From contig CAKPDN010000018.1 of assembly GCA_934149005.1 (NCBI GenBank), forward strand, positions 1-15,919: a stretch of DNA of 15,919 nucleotides, given 5' to 3'. The translations under genes and the position numbers were made by a program. The notes under the pieces were generated by a model, which had not been told where the DNA came from, searched no databases, and was given only the letters and a program-made list of their open reading frames with translations. This document shows, piece after piece, positions 1 through 7,809 of this stretch (its first letter is position 1; each line of letters starts with the position of its first letter). Source of the DNA: an uncultured Clostridia bacterium. GTDB taxonomy: Bacteria > Bacillota > Clostridia > TANB77 > CAG-508.

Positions 1-47
1 GTTTTTAAATATTTTTTCTTTCATTGTAAATTCAAGTATTACAGGAT

Positions 48-1412
48 TTATTTTAGATATAGCACCGAAACGCATTCCACGTGTCCTGTAAATGGAAACA
101 TATCAACTGGTTGAATCTCTTTAATCTCATAAGTATTTTCAAACTTAGCCAAATCCCTAACCAAAGTAGCGGGATTACAACTAATATACACAAATCTATC
201 AGGCTTAATCTTTAAAATATTATCAATAGACTTATTATCAAGTCCTTTTCTAGGAGGATCAACCATAACAACATCAGGAATAATATTTTTATTATTAATT
301 AAATCATCCAAAACAATTTCTGTATCACCTGCAATAAATTCTGTATTATCAACATTATTAATTTTCGCATTTTCTTTTGCATCTTTAATTGCCTGCTCTA
401 CAATTTCAACTCCATACACTTTTTTAGCATATTTTGCCATAAATAATGAAATTGTTCCAATACCACAATATAGGTCAAACACTGTATCATTTTTAGTTAT
501 CATTGCTGCCTCTACGCCAATATTGTAAAGTCTTTCAGCTTGAACTGGGTTTACTTGATAAAATGAAAGTGGTGATATTTTAAACGTATAATCCCCTAAT
601 TTATCCTCAATATAACCATTTCCATATATATTGATATTTTCTTTTCCTAATATGACATTTGTGTTTTTTATATTTATATTTTTAACTATTGTTTTTATAC
701 TAGGATATTTTTCTGTTAGAATTTCTACCAACTCATTTTCTTTAGGAATTTTTCTTCCATTTATAACTAATATACACATTACTTCATTTGTCTTTATTCC
801 AACTTTTATTACAATGTGTCTAAATAGCCCCTTTACAGTTTTTTCATTATATACAGAAATTTTATTTTTCTTTATAAATTCTAATACTGTTTTTGCAATT
901 TCTTCTGATATTTGATTTTGAATTAAGCATTTTTCCATAGGTATTACTTCATGTGTTCTATTTGCAAACACACCTATTACTGGCTCTCCATTTTTATCCA
1001 TACCAATTGGATATTGAGCTTTATTTCTATAATGTAGTGGATTTTCCATTCCTATTGTTGGCTTAACTTGAATTTTATTTTTTAATGTTTTATTTATTAG
1101 TGATTGAACTGCATTTTGCTTCATTTTTAGTGTATCCTCATATTTTATATGTCTCATGTTACAGCCACCACATCTTTTATATGTTGTACAGTCTACATCT
1201 TGTCTGACATCTGATTTTTCTAATATTTCTATTATTTTTCCAAATGCATGTGATGATCGTACTTTTACAATTAAGATTTTTACTTTTTCTCCTTTTATTG
1301 CTCCATTAATAAAAATTGTAAAATTATCTATTTTTGCAATTCCTTCTCCTTCAAATCCATTATCTATTATTTCTACTATATATTCCTTATTTTTTTTTAC
1401 TGGAATTTCCAT
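48..1412 (-). CDS. rlmD: 23S rRNA (uracil-5-)-methyltransferase, RlmD/RlmCD (RumA) family
   Basis: Predicted S-adenosylmethionine-dependent enzyme that makes 5-methyluridine in 23S rRNA; Bacillota homologues (RlmCD) can modify both U747 and U1939. The 454-residue protein begins with a TRAM-like RNA-binding domain (about residues 5-62). Four cysteines, C75, C81, C84 and C162, fit the family's [4Fe-4S] site. The Rossmann methyltransferase domain shows VFDLYCGIGT (311-320), VDPPRKG (384-390), the catalytic-cysteine motif SCNP (C412) and a terminal HVE whose E446 matches the family's base. I chose the ATG at 1412 because AAGGAG lies seven bases upstream. A GTG at 1448 would add 12 residues but encodes repeat DNA. 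The gene follows yebC after an inverted REP pair. Function class is firm; the exact uridine target is inferred. Confidence 0.95.
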   Translation of the reverse strand: MEIPVKKNKEYIVEIIDNGFEGEGIAKIDNFTIFINGAIKGEKVKILIVKVRSSHAFGKIIEILEKSDVRQDVDCTTYKRCGGCNMRHIKYEDTLKMKQNAVQSLINKTLKNKIQVKPTIGMENPLHYRNKAQYPIGMDKNGEPVIGVFANRTHEVIPMEKCLIQNQISEEIAKTVLEFIKKNKISVYNEKTVKGLFRHIVIKVGIKTNEVMCILVINGRKIPKENELVEILTEKYPSIKTIVKNINIKNTNVILGKENINIYGNGYIEDKLGDYTFKISPLSFYQVNPVQAERLYNIGVEAAMITKNDTVFDLYCGIGTISLFMAKYAKKVYGVEIVEQAIKDAKENAKINNVDNTEFIAGDTEIVLDDLINNKNIIPDVVMVDPPRKGLDNKSIDNILKIKPDRFVYISCNPATLVRDLAKFENTYEIKEIQPVDMFPFTGHVECVSVLYLK

Positions 1413-1424
1413 AAATATCTCCTT

Positions 1425-1534
1425 AGAGGGATTAAGGGGCCACCACACAAAATCCCTCTTTTAATTAAATTTTTATAAATAATTATTATATATAAAAAAG
1501 AGGGGATTTTGTGTGGTGGCCCCTTAATCCCTCT
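1425..1534. repeat. REPIN-like inverted pair of 33-34-bp palindromic units (family A, pair 1)
   Basis: Two copies of one GC-rich unit face each other: 1426-1458 and 1500-1533, separated by about 41 bases of nearly pure A/T. Each unit is a small imperfect hairpin with ends GAGGGATT and AATCCCTC and a central GGGGCCACC or its complement. The arms are complementary over about 35 bases except for one extra G near 1505. The right unit ends one base from the yebC stop, and the left unit abuts the rlmD ribosome binding site. Read on the minus strand, the first hairpin is followed by TTTTTT, so it could also end transcription. It resembles REP doublets (REPINs); no transposase is present to prove it. 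Confidence 0.85.
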
Positions 1535-2254
1535 TTATTCTTCCCAATTATGATAAATATTCGCAACATCATCAAGTTCTTCTAGTCTTTCTATTAACCT
1601 TTCCATTTTTTCTACGCCCTTTTCATCTAATTGAACTGTTGTTGTTGGAACCATTTGTACTTCTGCTTCTAAAAATTCTAGTCCTGCCTCTTCTAATTTT
1701 TCACTAACTTGTGTAAAGTCTGAAGGTTCTGTTGTTATTTCATATACTTCTTCATCTGCTACAAAATCTTCCGCACCTGCATCTAATGCTAACATCATTA
1801 CATCATCTTCTGTCATTTCTGTAGATGACTTTTCTATAACTATTACACCTTTTTTGTTAAACATATATGATACACATCCGGTTGTTCCTAAGTTTCCCCC
1901 TGCTTTATCAAATACATGTCTTACATCTGCTGCTGTTCTATTTTTATTATCTGTTGATGCTTCTACTATTACAGCAACTCCATTTGGTCCATATCCTTCA
2001 TATGTAATTTCTTCATAATTTTCGTTACTTGTTGATGCTTTTTTGATTGCATTATTTATTGTATCATTTGGCATATTTGCTGCTTTACATTTTGCCATTA
2101 CTGCTTTTAATTTTGAATTTCCTGCTGGGTCTGGTCCACCTTCTTTTACTGCTATTAATAGTTCTCTTCCTAATTTTGTAAACACTTTTCCCCTTGCTGC
2201 ATCTGCTTTTCCTTTTTTGGCTTGTATATTATGCCATTTGCTATGTCCTGACAT
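1535..2254 (-). CDS. yebC: YebC/PmpR family regulatory protein
   Basis: Full-length 239-residue YebC/TACO1 family protein. The N-terminus MSGHSKWHNIQAKKGKADAARG is the family signature (given here as residues 1-22 in short: MSGHSKWHNI then a basic stretch to about residue 30). The acidic middle and C-terminal domains follow, ending HNWEE. Members are cytoplasmic; some were described as transcription regulators, and others help ribosomes through difficult motifs such as proline runs. The sequence does not say which role applies. GGGAGG sits about eight bases before the ATG at 2254. The gene follows dnaE, whose transcript probably ends at the palindrome at 2486-2515, so yebC likely has its own promoter in the 259-bp gap. 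An inverted REP pair follows the stop after one base. Confidence 0.95.
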   Translation of the reverse strand: MSGHSKWHNIQAKKGKADAARGKVFTKLGRELLIAVKEGGPDPAGNSKLKAVMAKCKAANMPNDTINNAIKKASTSNENYEEITYEGYGPNGVAVIVEASTDNKNRTAADVRHVFDKAGGNLGTTGCVSYMFNKKGVIVIEKSSTEMTEDDVMMLALDAGAEDFVADEEVYEITTEPSDFTQVSEKLEEAGLEFLEAEVQMVPTTTVQLDEKGVEKMERLIERLEELDDVANIYHNWEE

Positions 2255-2331
2255 GTTCTTTTCCTCCCTTTAAACCTTAATATTTAAACTTATTATAGGT
2301 ATTTGTTTTCTTTTTTATTTTTTACTTATAT

Positions 2332-2360
2332 ATAATATCACATTTTTTCCAATTTGTGTA
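2332..2360 (-). promoter_or_regulatory. possible yebC promoter
   Basis: On the minus strand TACACA (2355-2360) is separated by 17 bases from TATTAT (2332-2337), which carries an upstream TG as in extended -10 sites. It lies about 80 bases before the yebC start. A second candidate further upstream (TATACA, 17 bases, TACAAT) is about as good. The gap is so AT-rich that chance matches are expected. Confidence 0.35.
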
Positions 2361-2475
2361 GATATTTTACATATTTTATGCATTCCTATGTATTGTATCA
2401 TTTGAAAAGTCTTTTGTATATAGTTTTATTTAAATTTCTATTCATTTCTTAACAATATTTTTTCGACAAATCTTG

Positions 2476-2515
2476 ACAAAAAAACGAGACAAATTAGGAC
2501 CGTCCCATTTGTCTC
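2476..2515 (-). terminator. dnaE terminator formed by a REP-like palindrome (family B)
   Basis: On the minus strand a perfect 9-bp stem, GAGACAAAT with ATTTGTCTC (2486-2515), closes a 12-base loop and is followed by G and seven T residues, the form of a Rho-independent terminator. The last two bases of the dnaE TGA stop are the first two of the stem. The loop contains AATGGGACGGTCC, which matches the core AATGGGACAGTCC of the palindrome at 14331-14365. This is therefore both a repeat-family member and a probable terminator. Confidence 0.75.
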
Positions 2516-5500
2516 AAATTTCATCAAAAACTTTCTTTATGTCTTCATTATAATATATAGCCCCACAAGGTTTTATTTCATCACCTATTTTAACTTGGAC
2601 ATTACTATTATTTTTGTCTCCTGAAAAATATTTTATTGCATTTCTTAATTTATTTTTTTGTTCTTCCGAATAGTTTGTAATATCAAAAGTTATAACTTTT
2701 GCTTTTTCTTCTCCTAAGTCTTTTATTTCATTTGCAATAATAGTTATATCAGAATCTTCTCTAATACTTAAACGCCCATCTATAATTACAATATTTTCTT
2801 CTATTAAGCTTTTTCCTGCATTTATTACTGCATTTTCAAATGCTATTACCTCTGCGGTTCCATATAAGTCTTCTATTGTTATAAATGCCATTATTTTGTT
2901 ATTTTTCGTATATTTTTTCTTAATTGATGTTATTATTCCTGCATATTTTACTTTTTGGCCATCTGCAAATCTATTTTTTTGCTGAGTCTCATCTGGACTT
3001 TCCTCCGTGTTTCTTAATTGTAAAGAATTTATATTGGTTAAATTAATTATTTGTTCTTTTAATTTTTCTAATGGATGTCCTGATATATATATTCCAAGCA
3101 TTTCTTTTTCCATTGATAATAATTCTTTTTCTGGTAATTCTTCATATTCTTCAAATTTATACTTTTGTTTTTCTCTTTCTTCTTTTTCTTCTTCTGTTCC
3201 TATATCAAACATTGAAACTTGTCCTTCAAACCCTTTTTTATTTCCACTTTGTATTGTGTCAATAATTGTTTCAAATGATGCTAATAATGTTGCTCTTGTT
3301 TGTTCAAATTTATCAAATACTCCTGCTTTTATTAAACTTTCTACACATCTTTTATTTACTTGCGTTTCTACTATTCTTTCACAAAAATCTATAAAATTTT
3401 TATATTCTCCATTTTTTTCTCTTTCTTCTACAATTTTTTCAACTGGTACAACTCCAACATTTTTTATGCTTCCTAGTCCAAATCTTATTTTTCCAACATT
3501 TGCTACATCGGTTACATCTTGAGTATTTTCACCAATTTCAACAGTGAATTTTTCAAAACTTTTATTAATATCTGGCTTTAATATTTCTATTCCTAGTCTT
3601 TTACATTCGTCTATGTATTGTGGAACTTTATCTAAGTTTCCTAAATAACTATTTAAAGTCGCTGCCATAAATTCCGATGGATAGTATGCTTTTAAATATG
3701 CTGTTCTATATGATACTACTGCATAACATGCTGCATGTGATTTGTTGAATGCATATTTTGCAAATTCTGCCATTTCATCAAATATCTTATTTGCAGATTG
3801 TTCATCTATTCCATTTCTTACACATCCCGGTACAACTATACTTCCTTCTTCATCTACTTGTCCATGTATAAATACTTCTCTTTCTTTTGCCATTACATCT
3901 AGCTTTTTCTTTCCCATTGCTCTACGTACTAAATCTGCTCTTCCCAATGAATATCCTGCTAAATCTCTAACTATTTGCATAACTTGTTCTTGATATACCA
4001 TACATCCATATGTTACATTTAATATTGGCTCTAAGCTTGGATGTGTATATTCATTATGTCCTGGATTTTGTTTTCCTCTTATGTATCTTGGTATTTGATC
4101 CATTGGTCCTGGTCTATATAATGAAACACCCGCTATTAAATCTTCTAAACAATCTGGCTTTAACTCTTTCATAAAATTTGTCATGCCTTGTGATTCAAAT
4201 TGAAATATTCCGGAAGTGTTCCCTTCTTGCCACAATTTATATACCTTTGGATCATTCATATTTTGATCAAATTCTACATCTATTCCATGATTTTTCTTTA
4301 CCATTTCTATTGTATTTTGAATTACTGTTAAGTTTCGTAATCCTAAGAAGTCCATTTTTAGTAATCCTAATTCTTCAAGTGTTGTCATTATATATTGTGT
4401 ATTTATTTGGCCATCTCTTACATACAGTGGAACATATGTATCTACTGGGTCTTTTGTTATAACAACTCCACACGCATGTGTTGAAGCTTGTCTTGGCATT
4501 CCTTCTAATGCCATTGCTATATCTAAAATTTTTCTTACTTGCTCATCATTTTCATATCTATCTTTTAGTTCTTTATTTTGTTCTAGTGCTTTTGATATAG
4601 TAATATGAATTTCATTAGGTATCATTTTTGCTAAATTATCAGCTTCTGAATATGGATAATCTAAAACTCTTGCTACATCACGAATTACCATTTTCGCTGC
4701 CATTGTTCCAAATGTAATTATTTGTGATACATGATCATGTCCATATTTTTCTGATACATAATCAATTACTTTTTGCCTTTTTTCATCCGAAAAATCAACA
4801 TCAAAATCCGGCATGCTTATTCTCTCTGGATTTAAAAATCTTTCAAATAGTAAACCATATTTAATAGGGTCAATATCTGTTATTTCAACTGCATATGCTA
4901 GAATTGAGCCCGCTCCTGAACCTCTTCCTGGTCCAACTGGTATTTCATGTGTTTTGGCATAATGTATGAAATCCCAAACAATTAAATAATAATCTACATA
5001 TCCCATCTTTTTTATTATACTTAACTCATATTCTGCTCTTTTTTGTATTTCTTCTGATAAATTTTCTCCATATCTTTTCTTCAGACCTTTATCACATAAT
5101 TCTTTTAAAAAGTCATAGTGAGTAGGATAATTTTCTGGTACATCATAATTGGGCAAAATTGTATGTCCAAATTCAAATTCAACATTACATTTTTCAGATA
5201 TTTTAACCGTATTTTCTATTGCATCTGGAAAAGCCTTAAAATATTCTGACATTTCTTCTGGTGATTTAACATATAGTTCTTCTGTATCAAATCTCATTCT
5301 GTCTTCATCACTCATTCTTTTTCCAGTTTGAATACACAATAAAACTTCATGATTATATGCATCTTCTCTTTTTAAATAATGTGCATCATTTGTTGCAACT
5401 AATGGTATATCCAGTTTTCTTGCTAATTGAATTAATTTTTGATTTGCCAATACTTGTTCTCTTATTCCGTTATTTTGAATTTCTATGTAATAATCTTCTC

Positions 5501-5999
5501 CAAAAATTTTCTTATGCCATAAAGCTACTTGTTCAGCTTTTTCTGTTTGTCCATTTAATAACGCTTGATTTACTTCTCCTGCTAAACAAGCACTTAAACA
5601 AATTAAACCTTCACTATATTGTTTAAGTATATCGTGGTCAATACGTGGTTTATAATAATATCCATCAACAAATCCCAAAGAAACTAATTTACTCAAATTT
5701 TGATATCCTTGATTATTTTTTGCAAGCAAAATCAAATGATAATAATGATTATCTATGCCTGGTTCTTTGTCAAATCTTGTACGTGGAGCAACATAAACCT
5801 CACATCCAATTATTGGTTTTATACCTTCTTTTTTACACGCTTTATAAAAGTCAATAGCTCCAAACATTACTCCATGATCTGTTATTGCTATTGAATCCAT
5901 TCCTAGTTCTTTTGCTCTTACTGGTAGGTCTTTTATTCTGTTTGCTCCATCTAATAGGCTAAATTCACTATGTATATGCAAGTGTACAAATTTTGACAT
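2514..5999 (-). CDS. dnaE: DNA polymerase III subunit alpha, DnaE
   Basis: C-family replicative DNA polymerase of 1161 residues, full length for DnaE. The N-terminal PHP domain keeps HLHIHS (6-11), TDHG (40-43) and NDAHY (204-208). The palm carries the catalytic aspartates in PDFDVDF (D398, D400) and KMDFLGL (D550). GPGRGSGAGS (357-366) is the conserved nucleotide-binding stretch. Helix-hairpin-helix and OB-fold regions follow, the latter around residues 1015-1095. QVSMF (927-931) fits the internal sliding-clamp-binding motif. In Bacillota, DnaE usually works beside PolC, extending primers before handing over. AAGGAGA precedes the ATG at 5999 by eight bases. A good promoter lies at 6040-6069, and the transcript probably ends in the palindrome overlapping its stop. 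Confidence 0.98.
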   Translation of the reverse strand: MSKFVHLHIHSEFSLLDGANRIKDLPVRAKELGMDSIAITDHGVMFGAIDFYKACKKEGIKPIIGCEVYVAPRTRFDKEPGIDNHYYHLILLAKNNQGYQNLSKLVSLGFVDGYYYKPRIDHDILKQYSEGLICLSACLAGEVNQALLNGQTEKAEQVALWHKKIFGEDYYIEIQNNGIREQVLANQKLIQLARKLDIPLVATNDAHYLKREDAYNHEVLLCIQTGKRMSDEDRMRFDTEELYVKSPEEMSEYFKAFPDAIENTVKISEKCNVEFEFGHTILPNYDVPENYPTHYDFLKELCDKGLKKRYGENLSEEIQKRAEYELSIIKKMGYVDYYLIVWDFIHYAKTHEIPVGPGRGSGAGSILAYAVEITDIDPIKYGLLFERFLNPERISMPDFDVDFSDEKRQKVIDYVSEKYGHDHVSQIITFGTMAAKMVIRDVARVLDYPYSEADNLAKMIPNEIHITISKALEQNKELKDRYENDEQVRKILDIAMALEGMPRQASTHACGVVITKDPVDTYVPLYVRDGQINTQYIMTTLEELGLLKMDFLGLRNLTVIQNTIEMVKKNHGIDVEFDQNMNDPKVYKLWQEGNTSGIFQFESQGMTNFMKELKPDCLEDLIAGVSLYRPGPMDQIPRYIRGKQNPGHNEYTHPSLEPILNVTYGCMVYQEQVMQIVRDLAGYSLGRADLVRRAMGKKKLDVMAKEREVFIHGQVDEEGSIVVPGCVRNGIDEQSANKIFDEMAEFAKYAFNKSHAACYAVVSYRTAYLKAYYPSEFMAATLNSYLGNLDKVPQYIDECKRLGIEILKPDINKSFEKFTVEIGENTQDVTDVANVGKIRFGLGSIKNVGVVPVEKIVEEREKNGEYKNFIDFCERIVETQVNKRCVESLIKAGVFDKFEQTRATLLASFETIIDTIQSGNKKGFEGQVSMFDIGTEEEKEEREKQKYKFEEYEELPEKELLSMEKEMLGIYISGHPLEKLKEQIINLTNINSLQLRNTEESPDETQQKNRFADGQKVKYAGIITSIKKKYTKNNKIMAFITIEDLYGTAEVIAFENAVINAGKSLIEENIVIIDGRLSIREDSDITIIANEIKDLGEEKAKVITFDITNYSEEQKNKLRNAIKYFSGDKNNSNVQVKIGDEIKPCGAIYYNEDIKKVFDEI

Positions 6000-6039
6000 T
6001 TTTGTTTCTCCTTTTTATTTAAGTATCTTATTAAATCGA

Positions 6040-6069
6040 ATTATATCATAACTTTAGTTGTTCTGTAAA
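6040..6069 (-). promoter_or_regulatory. dnaE promoter, sigma-A type
   Basis: On the minus strand TTTACA (6064-6069) lies 18 bases upstream of a perfect TATAAT (6040-6045), with an extended -10 TG just before it. Predicted transcription starts about 30-35 bases before the dnaE ATG, leaving room for the AAGGAGA site. It lies between dnaE and the foldback element, so insertion of that element would not have removed it. Confidence 0.75.
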
Positions 6070-6090
6070 TAAATCATAAAATTTAAGTTT

Positions 6091-6507
6091 TGTTTTTGAG
6101 CTATGTTTTTTCCTTAATGGGGGCAATGGTCCTTAAATATTTAATATATGATTGAATGAAATGAGCTTTAAAATTTGTTATTGTTTATCTTGAGGAATGT
6201 TCACGGGCGAAAAATCTTTTCTTTACTATTCATAAATTTATCGGCTGCCTTTTATTCACTAGAAATTCTATAAATTTTTTATGGCACCTTTCCACTAAAG
6301 TGAACTCTTTCCATAAAAAATTTAAGAATTTCTATGTTCATTCCAGTTGCACTTTAAATTTTTTCATAGTAAAGAAAAGATTTTGAGAGCCTGAGTGAAA
6401 GCGGCTCAAGATAAACAATTATAAATTTTTAGCAAATGTAATGAATAAATATATTAAATATTTAAGGACCATTGCCCCCATTAAGGAAAAAACATACCTC
6501 AAAAACA
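6091..6507. mobile_element. 417-bp foldback (MITE-like) element with 58-bp inverted arms
   Basis: The outer arms 6091-6148 and 6450-6507 are complementary over 58 bases with one mismatch. Complementarity resumes inside: 6181-6194 with 6405-6418 (14 perfect), 6211-6228 with 6367-6384 (18 perfect), and 6261-6284 with 6311-6333 (one base gap). Almost the whole element could thus fold into one long hairpin centred near 6298. It contains no credible gene. Weaker complementarity continues for about 12 bases outside each arm, so the true ends are uncertain and I see no clear target-site duplication. Each arm contains AATGGGGGCAATGGTCCTTAA-like sequence (6116-6136, 6462-6482), which resembles the REP family B core. 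It is probably a non-autonomous mobile element; a structured RNA is the alternative. Confidence 0.7.
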
Positions 6508-6534
6508 ACATTTAAAATTACTTTTAATATTAGA

Positions 6535-6561
6535 AAAAGCCCAATTAAAAATTGAGCTTTT
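6535..6561 (-). terminator. Rho-independent terminator of the 104-residue unknown gene
   Basis: On the minus strand AAAAGCTCAATT pairs with AATTGGGCTTTT (12 bp, one G-U) across a TTT loop, followed by a T-rich tail. It starts eight bases after the stop codon at 6569. It would isolate this gene from the foldback element and dnaE beyond. Confidence 0.85.
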
Positions 6562-6568
6562 CCCACTA

Positions 6569-6883
6569 TTATTTGGTACAATACTTATTTAATATTGACC
6601 AAACAATAACATGTCTCCGCATTATTTTTATGAGATTTCTAGTACCATTTGTAGTACATATTATACTCGGCACATCTTGAGTATCATTCAAGTCCTTGTT
6701 GATGCATATTTTATCAACCTTAGGAATAACTTTAACTAGCTTCTTAGAAATTTCATTATCTCCAATTTTTCCAAAGCCTTTTGCTAAACCTTCAAACATT
6801 GAATAAAAAGCTTTTCTGTCCACTTCCTTTTGATAATCTTTCCCTTCCTCGATCCATTCATAAATAATTGCGGTTTTTTTCAT
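6569..6883 (-). CDS. hypothetical protein, 104 residues
   Basis: I do not recognise this family. It looks like a real gene: AAAGGAGG precedes the ATG at 6883, a consensus promoter lies at 6978-7006, and a strong terminator follows the stop. The protein starts MKKTAIIYEWIEEG and is rich in lysine and isoleucine. Its C-terminal part is basic (NLIKIMRRH, about residues 83-91) and ends KYCTK. There is no signal peptide or obvious membrane segment, so it is probably cytoplasmic. It has two cysteines in the middle (ICINKD and IICTT) and one near the end, with no metal-binding spacing. Its leader holds two hairpins, suggesting post-transcriptional control. Its neighbours (sleB-like and dnaE) have separate signals and give no clue to function. 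Confidence 0.75.
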   Translation of the reverse strand: MKKTAIIYEWIEEGKDYQKEVDRKAFYSMFEGLAKGFGKIGDNEISKKLVKVIPKVDKICINKDLNDTQDVPSIICTTNGTRNLIKIMRRHVIVWSILNKYCTK

Positions 6884-6911
6884 TTTTGTGTCCTCCTTTA
6901 TTATTGTTATT

Positions 6912-6967
6912 GGAGGCCATAAATGATAATAAGCCTCCGAAATTAATCGAAAGGCTTTATTGCCTTT
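6912..6967 (-). promoter_or_regulatory. structured 5' leader with two hairpins
   Basis: In the leader of the unknown gene, AAAGGC/GCCTTT (6950-6967, six-base loop) comes within a few bases of the predicted start of transcription. GGAGGC/GCCTCC (6912-6938, 15-base loop) follows. The 3' arm of the second hairpin, GGCCTCC, is complementary to the gene's own GGAGG ribosome binding site about 12-20 bases downstream, so two exclusive pairings are possible. Neither hairpin is followed by a T run. The structures are visible; a regulatory role is inferred. Confidence 0.45.
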
Positions 6968-6977
6968 TGTATTGTAA

Positions 6978-7006
6978 ATTATAACATCTTATCTTAGATA
7001 TTTCAA
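6978..7006 (-). promoter_or_regulatory. sigma-A-type promoter for the 104-residue gene
   Basis: On the minus strand TTGAAA (7001-7006), a 17-base spacer and a perfect TATAAT (6978-6983). The -35 box starts only a few bases after the stop codon of the sleB-like gene. Predicted transcription begins near 6971, giving a leader of about 88 bases. Confidence 0.8.
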
Positions 7007-7009
7007 TAA

Positions 7010-7702
7010 CTATTTACAAAATCTATGTTTACCTATTGTTATTGTCATAGGTCTTGACCAAATCCATTTATTTGTAGCTGTAGATGGGTTAAAATAATAT
7101 ATTGCCCCATAGCTTGGATCCCATCCATTTAAAGCATCTTGTGCCGCTTTTCTTGCCGTTGAATCTGGCGTTAAATTTATTTGCCCATCTTTCACTGCAT
7201 CAAATGCTCCTGATTGATATATCACTCCTGATATTGTATTAGGAAAAGAGCTACTTTTTACTCTATTCATTACAACAGCTCCAACTGCTACTTGTCCTGT
7301 ATATGGTTCCCCTCTTGATTCTCCATAAATTACTCTAGCTAACAAATTCAAATTGCTATTATAACTTGATGATGAGCTACTTGAACTTGAAGAAGATGTC
7401 ATTATTCCCATTGCTTTTAATGTTGCTAGTCCTGCTATTCCATCTACCGTTAATCCATTTTTTCTTTGAAAATATTTTACCGCATTTACTGTTTGCATTC
7501 CATAAATACCATCAATACTTCCTGAATAATATCCCCATCTTTTTAATTTTGTTTGTATTTGTGTTACCTCTGAACCTCTTGAACCATATTTTGATAATGT
7601 TTCTACTGAATTATATTTTTTATATAAAAAATATCCCACTAATACTAAAATTACTGTTGAAAAAATAATACAACTAACTATAAATTTTCTATTTTTAAAC
7701 AT
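7010..7702 (-). CDS. sleB: SleB-like spore cortex-lytic / cell wall hydrolase
   Basis: A 230-residue secreted or membrane-anchored peptidoglycan hydrolase. Residues 8-26 form one hydrophobic segment after a basic start, either a signal anchor or an uncleaved signal peptide. A peptidoglycan-binding type 1 domain follows (about 37-98, with GSRGSEVTQIQ and YGMQTVNAVKYFQ). Next is a run of 11 serines (103-113) as linker, then the Hydrolase_2 (SleB/CwlJ) domain with YGESRGEP, whose E128 matches the catalytic glutamate. SleB is a lytic transglycosylase acting on cortex muramic-lactam peptidoglycan at germination, so a spore-former is suggested; vegetative relatives exist. The ATG at 7702 is preferred because AGGTGG precedes it. 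A GTG at 7711 lies inside that site. No ypeB partner is adjacent. Confidence 0.88.
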   Translation of the reverse strand: MFKNRKFIVSCIIFSTVILVLVGYFLYKKYNSVETLSKYGSRGSEVTQIQTKLKRWGYYSGSIDGIYGMQTVNAVKYFQRKNGLTVDGIAGLATLKAMGIMTSSSSSSSSSSSYNSNLNLLARVIYGESRGEPYTGQVAVGAVVMNRVKSSSFPNTISGVIYQSGAFDAVKDGQINLTPDSTARKAAQDALNGWDPSYGAIYYFNPSTATNKWIWSRPMTITIGKHRFCK

Positions 7703-7809
7703 TTTTACCACCTGTTTATTTCAAATTTATAATTAGTTTTATCTAAATTTATATTTTTTATACATTTTGCTTTTTATAAAACAAAACAATTTATTTTTAA
7801 AATCTATAA

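Noticed and set aside
1..24. Possible start of a further minus-strand gene (ATG at 24, MKEKIFKN)
   Set aside because: No ribosome binding site before it and only eight codons are visible, so it cannot be supported.
1413..1448. GTG start at 1448 extending RlmD by 12 residues
   Set aside because: The added codons read through the REP unit and there is no suitable ribosome binding site, while the ATG at 1412 has AAGGAG at good spacing and starts where the TRAM domain begins.
1425..1534. CRISPR-like repeats at 1425-1534 and 12937-13039
   Set aside because: Units occur as inverted pairs, not as regularly spaced direct repeats, spacers are AT-rich linkers, and no cas gene is present.
2473..2500. 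TTGACA on the plus strand at 2473-2478
   Set aside because: No -10 box at the right distance and no plus-strand gene downstream.
3007..3522. Long plus-strand frames inside dnaE and other genes
   Set aside because: They are antisense shadows of AT-rich coding sequence with no ribosome binding sites and no recognisable protein.
7703..7711. GTG start at 7711 for the sleB-like gene
   Set aside because: The GTG is part of the AGGTGG ribosome binding site for the ATG at 7702.
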